NCBI GenBank assembly: GCA_023548195.1
Contig: JAJHZJ010000061.1
Coordinates: forward strand, 1,900,771 to 1,964,770
Reading direction: 5' to 3'
Source: Bettongia penicillata ogilbyi
Taxonomy: Eukaryota; Chordata; Mammalia; Diprotodontia; Potoroidae
DNA length: 64,000 bases
Within the stretch, counting starts at the first letter, position 1. Each line of letters starts with the position of its first letter. This document shows, piece after piece, positions 37,373 through 50,905 of the stretch. The notes under the pieces are model-generated. The model searched no databases and was not told the origin of the DNA. It saw only the letters and a program-made list of their open reading frames with translations. A program made the position numbers and the translations under genes.

Positions 37373-37809
37373 ACTCAATTATTAGTGGCAAGAACTCACT
37401 GTGGTCTAACTACATAGTTGGTAGCAGAGCTGAGACTTTTTTTAAAAAAAAAACAATCAGATGTGCACAGCAGCATCTAGAATATATTCTTGTTTATCAT
37501 TTTAAGTCCTCAGACAAATCAGGGTGGAGACAATTGAAACAATTGTTTGGATATCAATCCTTCACAAATTCATCGAGTGTTATAGAACAGAGTGACAAAA
37601 TAAGCCACAGAAAACCTGCAGATCTTGCTGGCCGGTCTTCAGCAGTCCTGCTTGCTCAGACTACTGTCCTCAGTAGTTTACCCCAATCCCTTCATCCTGA
37701 CGTTCAGTTTAAGGATGATAAGTTGCAGTGATATAACTCCTATTCCATATACGCCTATCCTATTAAGGTGTATCAAGTCACATATCTCTTCCTTATCTCT
37801 GCTAAACTC

Positions 37810-38075
37810 CAAGAAATAATAACAGCTAACATTTGTGCCAAGCACTGCACAAAGCATTCTGCATCTCATCTCATCTCATCCTCACAACAACCCTGGGAGG
37901 CAGGTGCCATTATGACTCCCATTTTACAGATGAGGAGACTGAGGCAGACAGAGGTTAAATGACTGGTCCAGTGTCACACAGCTAGTAAGCATCTGAGGTC
38001 TGATTTGAATGCAGGTCTTCATGACTCCGGGCCCAACCTTCTATTTATTGTATCACCTAGTTGCTATGCTATTAC
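37810..38075 (-). repeat. MIR/THER-type SINE, antisense
   Basis: 'aataataacagctaacattt', 'gccattatgactcccatttt', 'acagatgaggagactgaggc', 'tgtcacacagctagtaagca', near full length. Confidence 0.85.
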
Positions 38076-38084
38076 GGTAGTGAG

Positions 38085-39330
38085 TAAACTGTCCACAGCC
38101 TTAACTTCCTTGCCATGTTTTGACTCCTTAACTTCTTTTGACTTCACACCCACCACCATATCTATTGAAGTACCTTTCTCCAAAGTCTCCGCTGACTCCT
38201 TAGTTGGCGAATCTGTTGTCCTCTTTCTTCCGTCCTCATCGTTCATTACTTTACTGCATCATTTAACATGGCTGACGACCAGTCTTTCTTTTCCTACTCT
38301 CCGCTGCTTCTGAATCCCCTCTCTGCTTCATCTTCTCACTTATCCTGTCTAGTTCTGGAAATTTCCCAAGGTTCTATTCTAGACTCTCTTCATCTCTTTA
38401 AACTCTTCCATTGGATGATCTTACTTAAGCTCATGATTTCAATTATTCCCACTATGCAAATGACTTCAAATTCTACATATCAAACCCAAATCTCTCCCTT
38501 GACCTGCCAAGTCATGACCTGCTGGACAATCCTTCGTGGATTTCCTCCTAGGACCTCAGATTCAGTATATCTGTATCTGTTTATAGATATAGATATATAT
38601 CTACATACACACACACACACAAACATATCATCTGGACCCATCCTTCCCTTCCCTCCCACTTCCATTTTTCTTTTAATCTCACTCCTACCTTCCTAGTTAC
38701 CCAATTCAAAGCCTGAGTCATCATTGGCTTAGTTCATAACCTATATCTAATCATTTCCTAAGCCCTGTTGCCTCTGCCTCCATGATATTTCTCATATCTG
38801 TGTTCATATAACTATATAAACTCACATCAGCCTAGTTCAGGAGTACATCATCTCTTGCCTCAACTATTATAATAACTTCCTTATTGATAATCCTCACTCT
38901 GTTCTCTTCCTTCTGTCACACAACTTTTACATAGCTACCAAAATATTTTCCTAATTTACAGATCTTAACATATTACTCCCATCCTTAAAAACTTTCAGTC
39001 TTCCCTATTGCCCCTAGCAAGAAATATTAACTCCTTAACAATCTGCCTCCAACCTAATTTATTTCATTTTACACCTTTTCCTGCTTTCCAATCAAAGTTT
39101 ATTGACTCCTCCCCAATTATATCCCCCCTCCTCACTCCATCCATTAATATGAGCCAAACCTAAAGCCTAGAGAATGCTCCCTCCTCATCTTTACTTGTCA
39201 GAACACTTTTTTTCATTGAAGATCCAGTCTGTTCAATTGCTTACAAAACCTTTCTGATGGCAGTGACTTATAAAATCATCCTTGTCCTTTGCCTAACTGC
39301 ACACAATAGGTGCTTAATGCTTGTTAGCGT
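38085..39330 (+). repeat. L2 LINE fossil, about 1.25 kb
   Basis: Degenerate L2 blocks in order: 'aaggttctattctagactct', 'ctatgcaaatgacttcaaat', 'ctcaactattataataactt' and 'ctgcctccaacctaatttat'. An internal (CA)n lies near 38606-38620. Frames are disrupted. Confidence 0.75.
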
Positions 39331-39379
39331 GTGTGCTAATCACAATAGCTGATATATAGAACTTTGTATATAACATAGA

Positions 39380-39600
39380 ACTTTAAGGTTAAAGGCATTA
39401 CTTAGTTTCTCTTATTTGGAGAGCTCAGCAAACCAGTAAGATATGTCCTATAGGAATTACCATGCCCGTTTTACAAATGAAGAAACTGAGGCACCGATAG
39501 ATTAACTTCCTAGTCCATCCCATCCTAGTCATACAGCTAGTGTCATTGACAGGACAATACTTTTCTAGCTCTGAGTCCACTGCAATTTCAACTCTACTCC
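39380..39600 (-). repeat. MIR-type SINE, antisense
   Basis: 'cccgttttacaaatgaagaa', 'actgaggcaccgatag', 'agtcatacagctagtgtcat'. Confidence 0.7.
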
Positions 39601-40054
39601 ACCACAATTTGTTGTATTAAATCTATAGTTTCTGTGAAACATCTTCACTTATTCTGCTCATTCTGTTGGCAGTTCTTATAGAAAGCAGTCATATTTAAAG
39701 TTGTTATTTTCATTTCTGTGGCATGGGGATTCAGTCTCACAAAGGGATCCTGTGAAAAAAAATCTCCAAACTTGAAATACTAAGACAGACAGAACACAGT
39801 TCTATGACATCAGTCCTAAGACCTCCACGAGGCTGTTGATTTTGTTGCTGAAATTAAAATTTCTGAATGTCAATTAATGCTATTGGTGAGCAAGGTTCTT
39901 TTAATCAACCAATAAATTCATCACCTGACTTGGTGTTACAGGGAATTAGTGATGGTTTATGTTTTGACAGTAGTACAGTATACTTCTGTTCTGGGCCCTT
40001 TCTTCTTACCACATCATCATCATAGCTAAAGTTGAAAAAGTACAAGTTTATAAG

Positions 40055-40250
40055 ATGGCAGCATGATAAAAGTACTAGATTTGAAGTCAGAAGAATTGAG
40101 TTCAAATCCCAACTCTGCTACTTATTAGCTGTATGACCTTAGGCAAGACAATTAACATTGATGAACCTCAATTTATTATACTTGCATACTAGGGCTAGTG
40201 TATGGTTCAGATGTAAACCATGAAGTCCTATTGGAATTTAAGCTATTAAT
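40055..40250 (+). repeat. MIR-type SINE
   Basis: 'gatggcagcatgataaaagt', 'gaagtcagaagaattgagtt', 'gctgtatgaccttaggcaag'. A second antisense MIR-like fragment abuts at 40260-40410. Confidence 0.75.
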
Positions 40251-43200
40251 TGTACTTAAAACATCATTATTTCCATTTTATAGATGAGTAGAAACTAAGG
40301 TTTTGAGAGATCAAATGACTTACCGAACATCACCTAGGTACTAGGTGATAGAGCCAAAATTTGATGTAAGAATTTTTTATTCTAAGTCTAGTGCCCTTTT
40401 CATTACATTCCCCACCTCTAAACGATAACTTAACGGCTCTTAAATATGCTTCCCAATGCAGGCCTATTCAGGTTTTGTGGTGGAAGCTGTGTTCAGTTGC
40501 ATTCTCAATGTACGTAAGAATGGAATTACTCTAATTTTCATTATCTGGCTTTAACAGGATCTCAGCCTTATCACCAGACAAGATTTTGTGTGTTCTATTG
40601 AATAGTCATTCACATGACCATCCTTTGAAATTTCAAAACAAAACTGGATGAAATCCCATCCTAGAAGTTAGGACAATACACACTTTAGCCCTTTAGAAGA
40701 AATGAAATGCTAGAAATAGTAAGAGATAGAAATATTACACCAAGACCCTCTTACCCTCTTTCCATATCCACTTCTATGTAAATGTGTCATCGGCCAGTTC
40801 CAGGATTCCCATGTGCTTCAATGAAAGTATCTGACGTGAAATAGCAATCATGTTTATATATCTTTTCTAAATTCCTTTAGGTATTGCTAAAAATGTCTTA
40901 CTCTATCCCATTCCATTAAAACCAGGATCTCAGACAAAGAAAACGTTCCTCAGTAGAGAATATCAGGCATTGGTTTTTGCTGTTATCTTTGATCCCAATT
41001 AGGGTTGAATTGCTACCAAAACCAATATTTCCATGAGTAGACAGTTTCCAGGTCACTACTACTCCAACTTCCTTCTACCAAAAATATCTATTACATCACT
41101 AGGAAAATCTAATTCTAAAGTGGTCCCATCCTGATACCAATTCCCCCCGCACCCCCTCATACACACATACTTTTTTTTTTAAACCTAGAAGACAATTTCT
41201 TAGACTAACTTTGTATTCCTCAGAAATATATTGGTAAGATTTTTACCAGTGCTTTATATATTTGCACTAGCTTTAAACAGAACACAAGATCATAATGAAA
41301 GATAAACAAAATGTGGCGTACAAAATTTATCAGGCTATACTTATAAACCCTAGTTGTAAAATGTAGAGAAACATAAAGCTATCCATTTCCAGTTTTACAT
41401 TACAGAAAGGAAGAAGTAGGTGGCTATAGGATAAGTCTAGAAACAATATTTTAATGCAGGAGATGGCAACCTTTTGAAAAATAGCATGCCAAGTTTACGT
41501 GATGTTTCTTCTTGGGATGCTGGAAATTTGGGGAAAGTGAATTCCAGCTACAGTCCCTTCTGGAGAACGCAATTACACCTTTCATATGCTTCTGGAAAGG
41601 AATGTTAGCAGCAACTGGCTCCAGTGGCAATTACGAACAGTTGTCATACCAAAAGTAATAAGCACCTCCAGGAAAACCCGTGATAATAGTACAGCCCCCA
41701 TAGAACAGGTCAGAGATTTAAGTTATTATATAATAGTGACTTTTTTCAGAACCATAATGGAGATTGAGAGCAAATAACCACTTTATAGCTCTAAGTAAAA
41801 ACTTTCATGCTGGTTATTTACCAACAGATTACTTGGTGAATAACTGATGTCTTTGGAATTTATCAGGAGTCTCAATAGACCCTACCCTGATACATTTTCA
41901 GTTTCAGTTTTTATGATAAATATAGTTGGAATGTTGCTGGAAACAGCATAACCTGTTAAGTCCATTCCCAAGCCACTAAAATGACCTCATGTCAACCATT
42001 TCCCAGATGTTTTTCATTTAAGAAACAAAATTATGCAGACTTACAACTGTTAGCATTGACATGAATGGACAGCCAGCTCTTTCAGAATTGGAGTTTCTAG
42101 CTTCTTGGTACTGCCCCAGTTTAGCCCATTTCAGTTTCTCTCCTACACAGAATCTCTTGGCCCAGCAAGGAAACTGTGTCACATATTCTGGAACTTCTAA
42201 TCTTGCTCTTATTTTGATACTCTGCACATTTTAATTTCAAACTTTTAGACTCCTCAAAAATAAATCCTAGAATCTAGGACAAGGTGTGGATAATTTTTTA
42301 GTCCAGATTTAACTAATAAAAATTTCCTGCCTATAATCCGAACTTCAAGACAAACTTTTCCTTAAACTCTGAGAACAGATAATTTGTGCGTCTTTCAGCA
42401 AATTTCAAGAAATTCTGATTTGCAGAGATACTTATAATAGTAATTACATTTCTGTATTACTCAAATTGGCATATTTTTCTCCTCACAAGAAAATAAATCA
42501 AGCTCTAATTTAGACTTTCATATCTATAATTTTGTATTTACTGAGGTCTTTGGGAGAATTAAATAAACAACCAATCAATTAGGAATAATAAATTAGAAAC
42601 CAAAAGCTCATTGCAACATTCAGTTTGTTGTGCAAGGAAGTTATGCAAGAAAAGAATCAGAATAATCGTTTGAACCCTAAGGAGAACAGTCAGAACACTT
42701 TTCAGGGGCCAGCTCATTCATTCTCATTTTCTCCCATTATTTTTGCAATGACTTGTTCACCTGGTATATTTGGACTAGAAGAGAAAATCTGTAAAAAGTG
42801 GATAGCTGAAGAGCAACCAAAGCTTGGTCACCTGAAACTTAACCCTATTTAACACTGTTTCTGCAGGCTTACCATTTTTGTGCACTCTACCTTATATGGG
42901 CCCATACCCTATTATCCACTCTCTACATACATGCTCTTTTTTAGAAGGGATTCATCCATTAGATTTGTTAGTCAACAGCTCAGTCAATATGTACAGATGC
43001 ATGAGTGCAATATTGACCTACTGTAAACTTTTCATTAAATTGGTATGGATTGTTCTGCTACCACATTGCACACTCTCAGAACATTAGCCATCACTATCAG
43101 TTACTGTGAATTAGTGGAATACAAAACAATTTTAGGAACAGCTTAAGCAAACCATAATTAAGGAGGTAAGATTTTCTCTGACACCAAGCATGTATACATG

Positions 43201-44639
43201 TACACACAAACACACACATGCACAGTTCCTGAGATCAAATGCAGCATCCTACCCATTATACCACACTGTCTCTGCAGTAACCTGGTAACTGGCCAAAGAG
43301 ATTTTGACAAGCTTTTCCAAACTCAGAAATGGGGGTGACTACCTTCTCTGGTCTTGCCCTGCCTCTTCTCAATTCCATAATTCACTATTATTAAGCATCT
43401 CTTATATACACTACTCTAAATTTCTGTTTAGGTCATCCTGAAAAATGACCGTAAACAGATAAGGGAAAAGGACAAGAAAAGTTCAGTAGCAGGCCCATGT
43501 AAAGAGCACCATGTAACCATGTGAATTTTTAAGTTAACCAAGAAAAAATTTCACTGTCCATGACCTATCTGAGTTTTATTCAAACTCTCTGTAAGGAATA
43601 TAATCCTCTGGAACTAGGAAACTAGTCAAAAACTAAAATAATTGGCCAATGGTGAAATGAAATGAAGGCCATTGGTGGTCTAAAAGAGTGACATCCTTTG
43701 TCTGTATTCACAAAGACACATTGGGCTTCATTGAGCTAACATTTTGATGAGAGATATTCATCTTCCCCAGATTCTAAGACAAATCTTGGTTTACTTAAAA
43801 AAATTTTCTTTTCAAGTACAATCTGAGTTCGACATTGAGTTTTCCCTACAAGAAATGAGGGTCTAGGCTGGGAAGAGGTAATAGGCATGGGGAGGATGTA
43901 TAACTAGGGATCATTAAGAGAAGTCATAGAGCAGCAGAACAAGCAATTGGAAAACCAGTCCTACTGTTTAATGTCATTTTTTTTAACATGGGATTCATTA
44001 AAACCTGGGACGCTCCCCTGGTAAATAGTTCAGATTTACAGATACTATTAATCCTTTAGTACTGGCAATAAATAAATAGATTGAAAATGACATCCATGGG
44101 AAGAAGGTAAAAATGGACTTTGGGGACAGTTCAGTAAGACAATGCCCTCAAAATGTTTTTTCTCAGTGGCAAAGGAGGGAAGACATGCTTTCTAGAGAGT
44201 AATTCTCTCACCCCTCTCCACCTCATTTGAAGATAGGGAAACAACGGAATATTGGCTGTCCAGGAAGCAGCTGCTGTGGTTCGTTTTCTGTTTTACACCC
44301 TGATTTTTTTTTCTTGTCAGCTGCAATATTCTGCCAAATCATAGATGGGAATTTTTTAATCACAAACCACTAACCTCAAACCACAACCAACCTATGTCAG
44401 ATTTCAGGAGGTGCTCAAAGCCCAGAATGTGTTAGTAATACTGAAACTATTTGCAAAATGCTGCCAGCTTTGTCATATCCATCCTGAAAATACAGAGCAC
44501 ATTTTTGGCACATTTGACACACTGGGATGATGATAATGCTAAAAATAAGTACTAATGGTTCCCATTTATTTAATAAGGTATGATTTAAGTTGTTTATTTC
44601 ATTTATACCAAATAGTCAGGAAATCTTTGATCCACACCT

Positions 44640-44785
44640 GGAAGAGACCTTTGAGGTTATATAGTTTAGCCCCCTCATTTTACAGATAAAGAAACAGAGG
44701 CCCAGGGAGGCTAAGTAACTCACACAAGAGGTAACTTAACCAAGACTATTAGATGATATCAGTCAGTGGGGAGCAAATACAAACT
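44640..44785 (-). repeat. MIR fragment, antisense
   Basis: 'ctcattttacagataaagaa', 'acagaggcccagggaggcta', 'agtaactcaca'. Confidence 0.7.
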
Positions 44786-45234
44786 ATGTCCTCAAACCAC
44801 TTATTTATTACTTTTAAACTATATTCCACTCATAACTTCCAGATAGAATTTACGAATGGAAAAAGCAGCTCTGATTACTTATAAGATTTAACTATACTCC
44901 AGACAATAAAGGCATACTTTTGCCTGAGCAAAGTTCAAGACTTCATTTAAATCTGGAAGAAAGAAAGATAATTTTCATCCCACAAGTAGGGCCTGCACCA
45001 TCCCCAAAAGACCAGAGCTAATGGGGTCCACCTACAGGACTTGCATAGGTCATTAAGAAGTAAGGCTGGGCTAAGCCTAGAGATGAAAAAATAAGGGCTG
45101 AAGAGGGGCCTGAAACATAGTAAAGGTGAAAACATGTAAACTCCACTTAGTGGCTAATAAGAGGTCCTAACACAAAGTCAGAACTTCATAAATGCTTTTT
45201 CTATTCATTTTTCCATGGAATAGAAGGAAGATAG

Positions 45235-45440
45235 AGAAAGGCAGACATGAGTTTGATGTGAGGGAATATTTCTTAACAATTAGAGAGATCTAAACTAGAT
45301 GGCTTTTCCCCCTCAACTGATATCTCCAGGTGAAGTCTAGATATTCTCTTAATAGTATATTGTAGAAGAGATTTTTGTTCAGGTATAGGTTGCACTAGAT
45401 GGCCTCTGAAATCTCATTGAATTCTGCGATTCTTTGAAGC
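45235..45440 (+). repeat. L3/CR1 LINE 3' fragment
   Basis: 'gagtttgatgtgagggaata', 'tttcttaacaattagagaga' and 'ggttgcactagatggcctct'. Confidence 0.8.
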
Positions 45441-45769
45441 CCAAATTAGCTTTCTCTGAGATTGTTCATGATCCAGATTGCCTCTGATATCCCATCTCAC
45501 TATACCACACTTCCACATTCATATAATAGAGAGCTTCCAGCAACTCCAAAATGTTATAGACCAATTGCTGATCTAGATCTGTGGAGGAAGTCGCCACACT
45601 GGATGTTTGTTACTGAAGTCTCCCATCTTCCCCCTAAAAAAGTGCTGCATATCAATGAGCTATCATGATTTTATTAATGTAAGGTGTTCTTACTGATCTT
45701 TCTTTTACTTAGAAATAGGACTAAACAAATTTTGCATAGGGAACAGTAGCCATTTTTTGGGTGACAGAA

Positions 45770-46180
45770 ATGGAAGGATTTGCATTAAAGGATAACAGGA
45801 AATGAGGTCAGTGAGAAAGGGAAATAAATTGATCAAGGTCATTAAAGATGAACTCAGAGGATGTTGCATTTGACCCAGTGGCAGCCAGTGCTGTGGGTTT
45901 TCTAAGAGAAGAGTGACAAGATGTAAATAGCATGTGAGAAAGATTATTCTAGCAGCTGTGTGTAGGATGGTTTGGAGGAGGGAGAATCTAGAGGCAGCAA
46001 AGTCAATGATAAGACTGTTGCAGTAATCTGACCATGATGTGATGAGGGCCCAAATTCTAAGGCATTAGCTGTGGAAAGGAAAAAGAAGGGCCAACTGGAT
46101 ATTAGGGGCAATATAGAGGCACCAAAAGTGAACTCATTGAATGATGCTGATAAAATGGGATGCAACTGTATTATCCCTCT
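45770..46180 (-). repeat. L2 LINE fragment, antisense
   Basis: 'gacccagtggcagccagtgc', 'gattattctagcagctgtgt', 'gactgttgcagtaatctgac' correspond to reverse-complement L2 reverse-transcriptase sequence. Confidence 0.6.
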
Positions 46181-46494
46181 TCATGAAGGTCACAGATTTC
46201 CCCACTTGGGGAACCTACAGCCAAGGATGATTGATCTTTGCTTATATAAAGCACTGACTCCTTACTAGAAAGAATCATATTTTCCAGATAAATGACATAT
46301 CTGCAGGGGATTACTGACAACTCTCTGTGAGAAAATAACTATAACTCATAATTTAGCCCAGATAAGCCTAGTGGTAAATAGATAAGTTAACCAAGATTCA
46401 AATTATGAATGTATTTATGAAATCAAAATTCATCCTTTTCATCAAGGATGAATATCTACCTTTGAAGTAAATGTTGAAAATGTTTCTATCTCCA

Positions 46495-46685
46495 TCTTAC
46501 AGATGGGGAAACTGAGACTCAGAGAAGCTAAATGACTAGCTCTGTCACCATGGGCAAATCACTGAACCTCTCAGCCTCAATTTCCTCATCTCTAAAATAG
46601 GGATAATAAAGATTGTTTTGAGAGGCAAATGAAATAATGTGTATTTAATGTACTATGTAAATTCAAGCTGTTATTATTATAGAAT
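46495..46685 (+). repeat. MIR-type SINE, possibly two fragments
   Basis: 'atggggaaactgagactcag' (antisense piece), then sense 'gtcaccatgggcaaatcact' and 'aattcaagctgttattatta'. Confidence 0.65.
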
Positions 46686-47034
46686 GGTCACAACTCTTCA
46701 GTGCTGAGAGCCAAGACTCCATCATAAGCATCTATTAGCATATCAGAGGCACTCCAGTAGTTTATTCCCATGGATTCTTAGTTGAATAGCATCTGTTAAA
46801 ATAACATTAACTTCTCTTGCAATCTCAGAATGCCCCCCACAGTGTACAAACAATGAATTCAAACTGGATCCCTTATGTAGCGGATCATAATAACAGGAGA
46901 CAAGCTCTGAGATCAGCAAGGATTTAAAATCAAAAGAATTTTCTGACTATAATGTACTGAAGTAGATTGTGGAATCTCCTTTTTACAGGGTCTTAAGGTG
47001 AGGCTAGACACCTTTTGTTCTTGAAACACATAAG

Positions 47035-47230
47035 TGAAAGATATCATGGTACAATGGAGAGAGAACTGGATTTTGACTGAGTTCAAATCCCACCTCAGAC
47101 GCTTACCAGCTTTGTCATTCTGAGAAGGTCACTTAGTTTGTCTGAGCCTTAGTTTCATCATCTGTAAAATGAGGGGGGTTGAACTAATGACCTCTGAGGT
47201 CCCTTCCAAAGATGTATGAGTCTGTTTTTT
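47035..47230 (+). repeat. MIR-type SINE
   Basis: 'tatcatggtacaatggagag', 'gagttcaaatcccacctcag', 'aatgacctctgaggtccctt'. Confidence 0.85.
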
Positions 47231-47873
47231 AAAATTTGTTGATGCAATGGAAAGGAGTCACCAATAAAAGCAACTCAGAAATGTAGCCATCTAACCCAGT
47301 GTTAGACAGCACTGTTGTTCAAGCAAAGCCTGAATTTGTTCAGTGGAGGGGCACTGGAACATACCAGTTAGTCCCAATGGATGGGAGTCAGAATGATGTG
47401 CTAGGAAGATTACTTGAAGAGGCTCTTACATTAGAGAAATTATGGTTTTCATTGATTTCTGAGTTTTGGGATCAATTTTATATATTATATACATGCATTA
47501 CAATCATATACTTTTGTTATTAGAAATTGTGTAGTATTAGAAAATAAAAAAGTAAGAACAAGAAGTAGTTTTAAAATCATTTTGAGAATTATACCTGAGA
47601 ACCAAATCATAGAGACAGTAAAGCCAGATTAATTTTGTAGCATCTGTGGAAACCAATGGGGCCACTGAGTTATGTTTCTAAGGGGGGTAGTTTGAGTTTT
47701 GTTGTTTTGGTTTTTTTTTAATGGGAAGACAACACCATAGTTGACTTTTCCTAACATTTTATGTTTTATATTTCAAAGATCACTGCCTGCTAGAAGAAAA
47801 TCATCTTTTTTTCAACCTTATTTTGCATTTCTCTGAGAATTTTTCCTTCTCTCTCCCTTTTATTTCCTTTCAG

Positions 47874-47987
47874 GATGATGGCCTCCCTGAGAATGAACAT
47901 CAGCTGTCAGTAGCTGGAAAGATAAAGAAGCATTTCAACACAGGCCCCAAACCCAACAGCACAGCAGCCGGGGTTTCTGTCATAGCA
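47874..47987 (+). CDS. DCLK1: DCLK1 coding exon: start of the C-terminal autoinhibitory tail (W304-W341)
   Basis: A strong polypyrimidine tract ending CCTTTCAG (AG 47872-47873) and a GCA|GTAAGC donor (GT 47988) bound 38 codons in phase 0. They read [20 protein letters not shown] then [18 protein letters not shown]. This is the first part of the tail shown in other mammals to fold back on the kinase and block activity. It is the last exon common to both known tail forms: the transcript then either takes the 74-nt exon or skips to the final exon. Reading through the donor would add three residues (VSI) before a stop. Confidence 0.96.
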
Positions 47988-50799
47988 GTAAGCATCTGAA
48001 ATACACAACTTGAACATTTTAAAAGGAGCCTGAGAGACAGGCTCTCCTAAGGAGACTCCTCCGCCAGTAGACATCAAATTGGGTCATTTCTTTAGACAGC
48101 TCTAGCACTTAATGCAACAGAGGACATTCTGGTTTCTGAGATGTATTGGATACTTTTTGCAGATGATTTTTCCCTGTAAGGCACATCATTAGCCAACACC
48201 TCCAGGGTGTCCTGCAGTATACAGCCATTTTATAATTCATTTTTAAGCAAAAAATTATCCCCCACACTGGACTTTCCACCAAGATAAGTTTTTTTACTTT
48301 GATGTCCTTCTGCCAAGACCCAAGGGGGTGAGGGGGAAGCTGAGTGAGAAGACATTTCAGGGAGAAACTAGCAAAAAAGAAAAAGCTCACTAAAGCTAGT
48401 TGTGCCGGGCATAAATGATATCCAGTAGAATGTTTGTGCAGTGAAATTTTCAGTGAAAAAATTCAAATGCTGTGAACACCAAAAGGAGTCCCAATGGCTT
48501 GTTGCTGCTTAGAAATTGTCATTCTGATGGTTGAAACTCTTTTAGTGTTTACCATTTTTGAATGCTGCCATGCAAGAATTTTTTTTTCCTTTTGCATACT
48601 TTTAGATATACATGACACACAATTTGATAGCAGCTCTAGGCAAAGATTAAATTGGACAGAGAAATAAGGAAACTTCATACTTGTTTGTGTCACATTCTAG
48701 TATAAATATAGTCAAGTCCCAAATTATTGGAATTTCTACCATTTCATATTTAAAAAAAAAAACTTTCTAAATTTCAGTGGCACATTCAGTATGAAAATAA
48801 ACACTGATGTGTTTTTCCTTTCCTGGGATGATACGTAGGAAAGAAGTTGATAGTATGATGTATTAAGTTTGAGAGTATGCATGCTTCTGAACAGTGCCCA
48901 TTTTTGTAAGAATAAGCCTGAGTTCTTAAATATATCTCTGGGTGTTTTTAGCTTTGAAAAAAATTCTCCTTAATCTTCAGTAAAATGGTTGAGCATGAGA
49001 TAAAGTTAAAGAAAACGAAATACCACACTAAACACGAGTCTTCCATATTTGATTGCTTCTCAGTGTTTGTTCCAAACTTCCATCAATTACAGATGGCACA
49101 TATGTACACTTTCTCATCCTGTTCCCACTTTCATGTTTCTCAGCTCAACCCTTTCCATGGTGGGTTAAATCAGCATGAAGTAAACTTAACTCAAGGACTA
49201 AATCTGGCTCATAAGGGCGAACTGGTTGTACTGAAAAAATGCATACTCCTCAGATGATCCTTCAGTATTACAAGGATTTCAGATTTCCAGCTGTGCTTCT
49301 TACCTTTTCATTTCAGTTTTTCATAAAAAAAAAATTGCCTTAGTGCAGAAGCATATTGTCCCTCTTGTTTTCTGTGCTCCTCAGCTTTCTGTCTTTAGTT
49401 AGTATTGCCAATATATTTTTAAAAATAATTTTAGAATAATGTCCATAATATTCTCCCAGCACTGAAATTTTGCATACCCATTTTTCATTTGAAATGCAAG
49501 CCTATTTATTCTAAAATGATTGGAATTTTCTTTTGATACGGGCCATCAGCTCATTTTTCCATGACAAATACTATTCCACTGCTCTTTCAAAGGAATCTCA
49601 GCTTCTAGAAATGATGCTTTTCATTGCCTATTATTTTCTTTTGGTTTCTTTTCTGTTTTGTTTGGTTTCTTGGTTAAACCTTCCTCAGTTGTTCACAGTA
49701 GTAATGGCAGTTTTGTAATGTCTAAAGATAGCAGCATATCTTTTCCATTGATGGACAAAGAACTAATAGGGTGGAATGGGGACTTCCATTTTTGGTTTAA
49801 TCTGGAGAAATTCTGGACTCTTAGCCAAAGAGATTTACTAATCTTCCACATAAGCAGTGTATAAAGATAACACATGTTTACTATAAAAGAATACTGGGTG
49901 CATTGACATAATTTTTTCCAAATATTATGACTAGTGTGATTATAAATACCAATTTATCAGTTCATCAGTAAACACTTTACTTTCCAAAGGGAAAGTATAC
50001 TTATAAGTTGCATATAGGTTGGGCAATGCTGAGTAAGGGTGATCTACTTAAACAGCTTTAAATTATGTGTTATTATTATAACTTAAATCTTCTTTTAAAT
50101 AATTTTCTACTAACATCTATAAATTACTAGAAGTCCTTTGGAGAAAATCAATTTAATATTTTAAAAAGCATATTACAAAGTATTGGTGTAAAGCTCCATG
50201 GCTATTTTTAAGAAAAATAGAGAATGCCAGACAGAACTCATATTTATGTAATAAGCCGCTTAGCCATGTCTGTATGCTGGGTGCTAGTAGTGAGTATATC
50301 ATATATACTTCAATCCTCCCATACATATGTGCACATCTGTATTTCAGAGGAGGTATAGGCAACCTGACTAGTAGAGGAAAGAAAATTTTCTGATGTAGCA
50401 TTGGGCAAGTCAATGAATTCTTTAAACCATCTTTTCCATTTTTTAAAAGAAGTTACCCTACACTTCAGATGGTGGCATAATGAAAAAGTATCCTAAATAT
50501 AAAGTACTGTCCAGCTAAAATTAAAGCTTAAAGGAGTAATGCTTTGGTAATCCAGTCCCCCTATCATTTCTTTAACCACCATTATGTGCAAGGTACTGTG
50601 TTTAGAACTGGAAACAAGCATAATATAAATTGGAAGGCAGAATAAATGTCCTTTGCTAGTGCTTTTTTAGTAAGTCTCATTGATATTGAATTTATAATAT
50701 ATTTTGTTTTGTTTGCCCTTGGATTCCCCATGCCCTCCGCCAACAGGAGATGGCAGCTTTTCTGTAGCTTCTAGTTTTGGACAGTTTCTTGGGACACCA

Positions 50800-50905
50800 A
50801 AAAGCCAAGTGACTTAACAAAGTCTTGTTGGTGGCAGAACTCAAACTCAACTCTTACCGACTCCAAGGCCAGCCTTGTATCCATTATACCATGCTGCCTC
50901 TCACA
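50800..50905 (-). repeat. MIR/tRNA-SINE fragment, antisense
   Basis: 'agtgacttaacaaagtcttg', 'ggcagaactcaaactcaact', 'atccattataccatgctgcc'. Confidence 0.7.

Larger units (their letters stand above)
36740..47873 (+). other. DCLK1: DCLK1 intron of 11,134 nt, the longest complete one here
   Basis: Contains L2 and MIR copies (listed). 40430-44600 is a long stretch with no repeat or gene I can name, apart from short CA runs near 43200. TA-rich DNA lies at 37019-37065. Confidence 0.8.

Noticed and set aside
38268..38696. 142-residue plus-strand open frame, the longest in the window
   Set aside because: It lies in an eroded L2 and runs into a CA repeat; not an intact LINE protein.
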